A DNA stretch of 64,000 nucleotides from NCBI RefSeq assembly GCF_023053635.1, contig NC_086177.1, forward strand, positions 91,980,001-92,044,000. Reading direction: 5' to 3'. Below are positions 39,301 to 47,158 of this stretch, piece after piece; position 1 is the stretch's first letter; the number at the start of each line of letters is the position of its first letter. The notes beneath the pieces were generated by a model. That model made no database searches. It was not told where the DNA came from and saw only the letters and a list, made by a program, of their open reading frames with translations. The DNA is from Elgaria multicarinata webbii (lineage: Eukaryota > Chordata > Lepidosauria > Squamata > Anguidae). The position numbers and the translations under genes are program-made.

Positions 39301-42300
39301 AGCCATTGACAGCCTCCCCCTCAAGGAATTTATCCACCCCCTTTTAAAGCCATCCAAATTCGTGGCCATCACTACATCTTCCATAGTTTTCGCTGTGTGA
39401 AGAAGGACTTCCTTCTGTTGTGGAGTTGTTGTTGTGGAGGTAAAATGGGGAAAGGGAACCATGAACTCCTTGGGAGGAAAGGTGGGATAAAAGCAGGTAG
39501 TGCCAGAAAGATGCTCTGCACATGCTCAGAGGTGCACTTTGCTACGCATTTGAGGCCTGAGCCTTGACATTCAATTCAGCCCTGGTGCTCAGCCAGAGCT
39601 TAAGCACTCCTCCCTCAATACGAGCATCTTCCTTCTATCACTGAGTGGTTTCACTTTCCCCTCAGCTTCCAGACTGACAGCCTCCGTACTTATTCCCGAA
39701 GTCCTGCAGTCGGCTTCTTTTCTGCACAAGGCTTGCCTGAGACAACGTTAGCACACTCTTCTAGATAAAATTTTATATCGATAAACACAGAGAGAGATTG
39801 TTGAAGCCATACAGAATATAGCATTAATTCCCACACCCCATATTTTTACAGCATCACATATCTATATACTAATTTAGATGACCAGTTCATTTTTTATTTT
39901 CATTTTGGGTGGTTTAGGCCTGCCTTCCCCAACCTAGTGACCTCGAGATGTGCTGGACTACAATTCCCAGCATGGCTGGCTGGGGATGCTGGGAGTTGCA
40001 GTCCAACTTATTTGGAGGGCACCGGATTGGGGTCAGCTGATACAGGGCTTTGGCTATAAGCGGTGAATCTGGTCATATTGATAATGATATTATTACAGCT
40101 ACCCTTTGCTCCTTCTGAGCAACTGTACATTTCTGATTAGCACATACACAACATCATAACTTACTCAAAAGCCAGATGCTCTGCATTCTGGGAAACAGTG
40201 GCTCAGTTCAGATAACATGTTAGTCAATGCAGCATGAAAACTCCACTCAACGGTTGAGTTTTTAGGAGGTACTCCCCACACAACATGTTCTAACTCCACC
40301 CTTGTGTGACTGTGGGCTACCGTGGTGTTGAGTAGAAGTCAATGCAGTGTTTGATTGACAGTTCCTCCACCCCCTCTCCTCTCCCGGTCCTCCTGATGGT
40401 ATCCCATCAGTCATTGCTGCAAAAAAATATATCCTGGCGACTCTTGCTAGGGAACTCTGTAGCCAGTGAGAAAAGTCAACTTAATACCACAGAAAACTCC
40501 ATGGAGCCTTCCACACAACATGCAACACAATGGTTGTGCAGGAACTCTCCTCTCCACAGTGTGGATATTCTGCATGGATAGTGTGACCATATGAAAAGGA
40601 GGACAGGGCTCCTGTATCTTTAACAGTTGTATAGAAAAGGGAATTTCAGCAGGTGCTATATGTATGCACGCAGCACCTGGTGAAATTCCCTCCTCATCAC
40701 AACAGTTAAAGCTGCAGAAGCCCTGCCTAGTGTGACCAGATACAAAAGAGGTCAGGAAGCTGTACAGAACTGTCACCACCCTCAGTAAAGTATTCTTCCC
40801 GCAATTCTTTTGGTTGGGGAGTCAAGATAGCTAAACTGGTAGAAAAGCAATGTATACACCTAAGCAATGTATACAACTAAGGAATCACTTCTGCCTCTTT
40901 GTATAGGGTCCTTTGGTAACAACTCCTTCCAGATCATCTTTGTATGAAACTGGCGGGTTGCATCCAATGTTAGCTGCTCTACTTAGAGCAGACCCAACTA
41001 AAATTAATGGGTCTTAAGTTAGACAAATATTTTTTTTAAAAACTAGTGTTTTATAGCACGCTCGTTACTGGTCACTCACGGACATTCACGGGTCATTCCT
41101 ATGCATCTCCTACTCCATTTTCTCATTTTAGCACTAAAAATAAAACCACAGAAAACCCGACTGTTCTGGGATATATTGATATTGGTTGGGTTTTCCTGCC
41201 ACGTGCAGACAAAGTTGTACTATAAAATGCCCACTAGAGGGCACTGTCCCATTCAACTGCACTGAGGCTGTATAAGCCATGTGGTCACTGCTCTCTTCAT
41301 CATGTAATTACAACTTGTTGCAGAAGCGGAAGAGAAGCAGGAAGCAGAGCCATGGTAAGGGAATATGATTTCCTCCCTCCTCCCATCTGAAGTAGCTCTA
41401 ACACTGGAAGCAACCATTTGGATACAACACAAAGGTCTTAGCTACTGTGTGGTTGTGGGCAAATTTTCACTAGTTAAATTAGTATTTTAGGCTATGTATA
41501 TTTACCTGTGAGTAAGCCCCATAGAACTCAGTGGAACTTACTTCTGAGTAGATGAATATAGGATTGTACTCTTAGGGGACAATCCTATGCATGCTTAGAC
41601 AGAAATATCTCCATCGCTGGTTTGGGGATGCTGGGAGTTGTAGGACTTATTTCGGTCTAAATGTGCATAGAACTGCACCCTTAATTTATTTTATTGATTT
41701 ATTATTTATTACATTTATATACCGCCCCACAGCCGAAGTTCTCTGGGTGGTTCACAAAAGTTGAAACAGTAAACATTAAAAAGTATACAAAATTTAAAAA
41801 CCATCAGAAACATAAAAACAACAGTATAAAAACAAGAGTATCCATTTAAAAAACAACAGTTCTGGGGTCTGTTAAAAAACAAACTTAGCGTTGTTAAATG
41901 CTGTTAAATGCCTGGGAGAAGAGAAAAGTCTTGACCTGGCGCTGAAAAGATAACAATGTTGGCGCCAGGCGAGCCTCATCAGGGAGATCATTCCACAGTC
42001 AGGGGGGGGCATCATTAAAAAGGCCCTCTCCCTTGTTGCCATCCTCCGAGCTTGTTGCCATCCTCCGAGCACTCGGAGGAGGAGCTTAGATGTTGAGCGC
42101 AATGTATGGGTAGGTTCATGTTGGGAGAGGCGTTCCATCAGGTATTGCGGTCCCAAGCCATGTAGGGCTTTATAGGTTAAAACCAGCACCTTGAATTGGG
42201 TTCGGAAACGTATAGGCAGCTAATGGAAGCGGGCCAGAATCGGTGTTAAATGCTCAAACCCCCCTGTTCCAGCTATCACTCTGGCCACCGCATTCTCCAC

Positions 42301-45300
42301 AAGCTGCAGCTTCTGAACCGTCTTCAAAGGCTGCTTCATGTAGAGGGCATTGCAGTAATCTAATTTGGAGGTTACCAGAGTATGGACAACTGAAGCTAGG
42401 TTATCCCTGTCCAGATAGGGGCGTAGTTGGGCCACCAACCAGAGTTGGTAAAAAGCACTCTTTTTACCACTGAGGCCACCTAATATATTTGGGAAGAGAA
42501 AAGATGCACTTTCATTTGCTTACTGTAACTCCCCCAGTCAATAGTGCTTGTACTCATTATTTTATTATTGACCCACCCATGGTGTGCAGTAAATCAGTGG
42601 GAAGTTTGTGTCGAAAATCAATGTTGTTACATGACTGATATCTGGTTGGTCAATCCTTATAATGAGATAAGAACGCTAAAGGCCTTTAGATCATCTTTTT
42701 AAAAATACTACCCCTCACATTTTACATGTAAAATTCACAGATCTCCAAACTCCTAAACTTTTCCTGAGCAAATCTCATCCTTTAAGACTGTCAGTGTGTG
42801 TAAACTTCAGCTCTATTAAAACAGGCACATTTCTCATGCAGCGCTTAAGATAAACACATAGTAATCCAAACAGTAACATCTGAGTTCAGTAAGCGATACA
42901 TGTTTAATATATTCAAGACTGAATTTCATCCACACCGACTTTCTTTTGCTCTATGTTGCTCTATATGCACCCAAGCAAATTGGTGTGTGGAAAAATACAG
43001 CAATGTACATGTATTACGTATCTGGAGACAGATTTCCAACAGACAGAGTGATTGCAATGCTCAGTAAATAGAGTGATTTTCCACAGGTTTTTGTTAGTGT
43101 ATTTGTTACCATGAACCTCCTTGGAAAGTTATTCCATTTACTAGGATGAAGAAGGTTATCAGATTTTTTTCTCCCTCTCTCACAATGCTAGAATCCAGGG
43201 TCATCCCATGAAACTGATTGGTGAGAGATTCAGGATAGAGAAAAGGAAGAAATTATTCACACAGTGCATAGTTAAACTATGGAATTCACTACCACAAGAT
43301 GTAGTGATGGCCACCAATTTAGATGGTTTAAAAGGGGGTTAGACTAGGGTGACCATATGAAAAGGAGGACAGGGCTCCTGTATCTTTAACAGTTGTATTG
43401 AAAAGGTAATTTCAGCAGGTGTCCTTTGTATATATGGGGAACCTGGTGAAATGTCCTCTTCATCACAACAGTTAAAGCTGCAGGTGCCCTGCCCGCTTTT
43501 AAATCTGGTCTCTCTAGTATAGCTCCTGCAGCTTTAACTGTTATGATGAAGAGGGAATTTCACCAGGTTCTCCATATATACAAATGACACCTGCTGAAAT
43601 TTTCTTTTCTATGTTTATATGTTAAAGATACAGGAGCCCTGTCCTCCTTTTCATATGGTCACCCTAGTTAGACAAATTCCTGGAAGAGAAGGCTTCCAAT
43701 GGCTTCTAGTTCTGATAGCTATGTGCTTCCTCCAGCAGCAGCAGCAGCAGTAAGCCTACATACACCATCTGCTGGGGAACATGGGTGGGAGGGTGCTATT
43801 ACACTTGTGTCCTGCTTGTGGGCTTCCCATAGACATCTGGTTGGCCACTGTGGGAACAGAATGCTCGACTAAATAGGCCTTTGGTCTGATCCAGCACTGA
43901 TTCGAGTCCTCCTCCAGAGGGCAGAACTAGAAGCAAAGGGTAGAAATGGCAGGGAAGCAGATTTTAGCTAAACATTAGAATAAGCTTCCTAACGGGCTGT
44001 TTGGGAGTAGAACAGACTGCATCAGAGGTGGCTCTCTTTCCCTGAAGGTATTGAAGTAAAGCATGGAAGGCCATCTGTCAGAGATGCTGTAGTTGTGTCC
44101 TTCGTTGTAGATCCTACATTGGGCAGAGAGCTGGACTAGATTGAATTCCTGGAGGAGAGGGCTATCATGGGCTACATCTCTATGCTACCTCCAGTACTAG
44201 TTGCTGGGGAACATGGGTGGGAGAGTACTGTTGCACTCATGTCCTGCTTGTGGGTTTTCCTTGGGCAGCTGGTTGGCCACTGTGTGAACAGAATGCTGGA
44301 CTAGGTGGACCCTTGGTCTGATGCAGCAGGGCTCTCTTGTATTTTTATGTTCTCAACAATGCAGAGCCAGTCCTACCTTAAGACAGAGTGAGCAAACTAC
44401 CTTAGACAGCAGATGCTGGCCGGAGGCGGGGGAGGCAGCAGTGACAGTCCCCTTGCTGTTCTTCCTAAGACCCCACCCCCATTCCATGTTGGAGGGCCAA
44501 ACCGTGTGTACCATGTTGTCTCTCCTGCTCCCCTAAATTGGCCTGCTGCCTTCAGGTGTGGTGGAAGATGCTATCTCATCCGCTGTATTAAAGTAGGATT
44601 CAACTGGAAAGGGCACCATGTCATCCTTTGCCTCGGGCATTACAGGTTCTTGGGACATCACTGAGAAGATGACCTCCAAGGTCCCTCCCAACACTATGAT
44701 TCCGTGAAAACAAAATCAGGTCTAAAGATCAACATTTCCATGGGGACACTTTCTTCAATTACCTGAGCAAAAGCTGTTGCTGCTGATTGTCCTTGCGGAC
44801 CCTCCGGAAGAGCCGAGGGGGTTGAATTCTCGGCTTTCCTCTTCAGAGAAGGGGGACTCGGATGTTGGGGACACTTTCTGGTGATGGAAGTGCTGCTGGG
44901 GCAGATGAGGCCGGAGGACCAGGCGAGGGATACGGCTGCGGCAAATCTCCTTGTCCTGCATCTTCTGCTCCTTCCCATGACAGCAAGAAAAGATGTGTCA
45001 TTCCCATGCCACGCCAAACACCCAACTCAAAATGTGATGTTAGGAGAGCGGTTACCACCCAAAAGTGCTTCCACATGGACGGACCATCGCTAGCATTCCA
45101 GTTGTCAAGAGGGAGCCATGTGGTTTGGCTTCAATGGATGGAATCCCCCCATCCCCCATTGGTACTTGGAAAAAGGGGAAGGCCGTAGCTCAGCGGTAGA
45201 GCACAGGCTTTTCATCCAGAAGGTTCCAGCTTTAATCTCCAGGTGTTGCTGAGAAAGACTCCTGCCTAAAGCCCTGGAGAGCTGCTGCCAATAGCTGGGT

Positions 45301-47124
45301 TCACACAACACAGTAACCCTCATTCAGTGGTTGAGTGTAGATTGTTGCACTATGGGCTGTTGTTGAAATGTGGGTTATTGTGTTGTCTGAACGCAGCACA
45401 TTTTCTGCAAGGTGGCTTGTTGCAGGGTGGAGAGTATATACGTACCTGCTTCCCTGATACAGGACAGAGTACCCTAGTGTTTGACAATCGGGTTGTTCAC
45501 ACAAGATGCTAACCCACACTCAGTGGTTGAGTGTGGATTGTTTCTTGAACCGTGGGTTACCGTGCTGTCTGAACCCGGGACATTTTTCGCAGGGTGGCTT
45601 GTTAACCACGCAATATGGCTTGTTAACCACCCTGAAAAACCCAACAACAAAACTTGGTTTCTCAAGGTGGCTTGTTTGAGAAAAATTAGCCACACTGCAT
45701 GGTTAACAAGTCAGCCTGGCTGTGTTCAGGCAACATGATAACCCATGGTTCAACAACAACCCACACTCAATCGCTGAGTGAGGGTTAGTGTGTTGTGAAC
45801 CCAGGCAATCAGAGTATCCTGAACTGGATCGATCAATGGTCTGACTCAATATAAGGCAGCTTCCATGTTCCTATGAACGTTCCATGTTCCTAAGCATATG
45901 GCACGGCTTAGTAAACTGCAGACCGCCTTCCCCTAAAGATACCTAGCTAGCCTTCGAGATCTTCAGAGAAGGCCTTAGTGCTGGTTCTTCCATGACCAAC
46001 AGAATGTCACAACATAATATCTTGAAGGTGGGCTTTCTCGTTGGTGCTTCCGACGCCCACCTTCTGGAAAACCCTCCCTCTTCCAATTCAGAATGCAGAA
46101 AATGTGGCGGTATGTTTCAAACACCTCCTGAAAATGTACTTATTCATCCAGGCTTTCTCTGGCTTGTAATTAACTGCAATTAATCATATGCTGCTTCATC
46201 TCATTGTTCCTTGCATTGTTTTGTTTTGTATTGTTATTGTAGTTGGAATAGTTTTTTAATGGTGTATTTTAAATGTGAGTTTTAATACATGTGAACCACA
46301 TAGAGATTTTATTACATTAGGTGCTATTTAAGCATTGCTAATAAAATAACATGGAGGGCTACCCATGCAACATCATTTTCCATGAGTAACACACTGCTTA
46401 TTTCACTCTTCAACTGGGCCTTTGGCTGACTGCATATCTAAAAATGTAGAGTGTGAATGCGGCAATGCTGACAAACACAAGTCAATGTGACAAATGTGTT
46501 TTGGCAAGCATATGCATCCTATAGGTCAGCCTCCAACCTTGTGTTGGACTACAACTCCCATCATTCCCAGCCAGGATAGCCATAGACTGGGAATGATGGG
46601 AATTGAAATCTGACACATCTGGAGGGTGCCAAGATGGGAAAAGCTGGTACAGGTTGACTTGTCAGGAAGCTGGGATTGGCTGGGGCCACCATAAAACAAT
46701 TCCAAAATCCATAGAGGAGATATCCATATAGTTGGCTTTTATTAGGCCAACTCAAAGGTCACAAAAAAGATGCAAGCTTTTGAGATATGCAGATCCCTTC
46801 ATCAGGCTGTACAGACATCCCGACTATGACATCCAGTCAACCTTTCCACCCTCCTATTCTACACCACCACCAACTTACTGTTTTTTCACATCTTGTTGAA
46901 GAGATCTGTTGAAGAAATCTGGAAAGCTTGCACATTTTTTGTGGCCTTCAATTTGTCATACTAAAGATATTACACTATAGGCTGTTGAGTACAGTGTACT
47001 CAGAGGCAAATCTGCCATAATGTGTGAAGTGGCCCTTAGTGCTCATCCGGTGATCTGTGGATGCACTTCCTCTCCTGCATTTTAGCCCTTCTACAATAGT
47101 TCTACAGGGCCACTGCCCACCGTT

Positions 47125-47158
<34 letters not shown>

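Larger units (their letters stand above)
23752..44762 (-). other. SYBU: SYBU intron 2 (21.0 kb)
   Basis: GT-AG. The largest intron; it contains at least 25 repeat copies listed separately. No additional SYBU exon was recognised. Stretches without anything I can name: 23770-24880, 24960-25930, 26760-28160, 28700-29126, 30060-30580, 30720-31790, 32290-32980, 33140-34255, 34840-35370, 35560-36120, 36780-37130, 37245-37920, 38160-38985, 40030-40570 and 42480-43185. Confidence 0.85.

Noticed and set aside
45180-45260. Possible tRNA gene (gtagctcagcggtagagc)
   Set aside because: The head is tRNA-like, but the element is a SINE with a known-style tail interrupted by a MITE.
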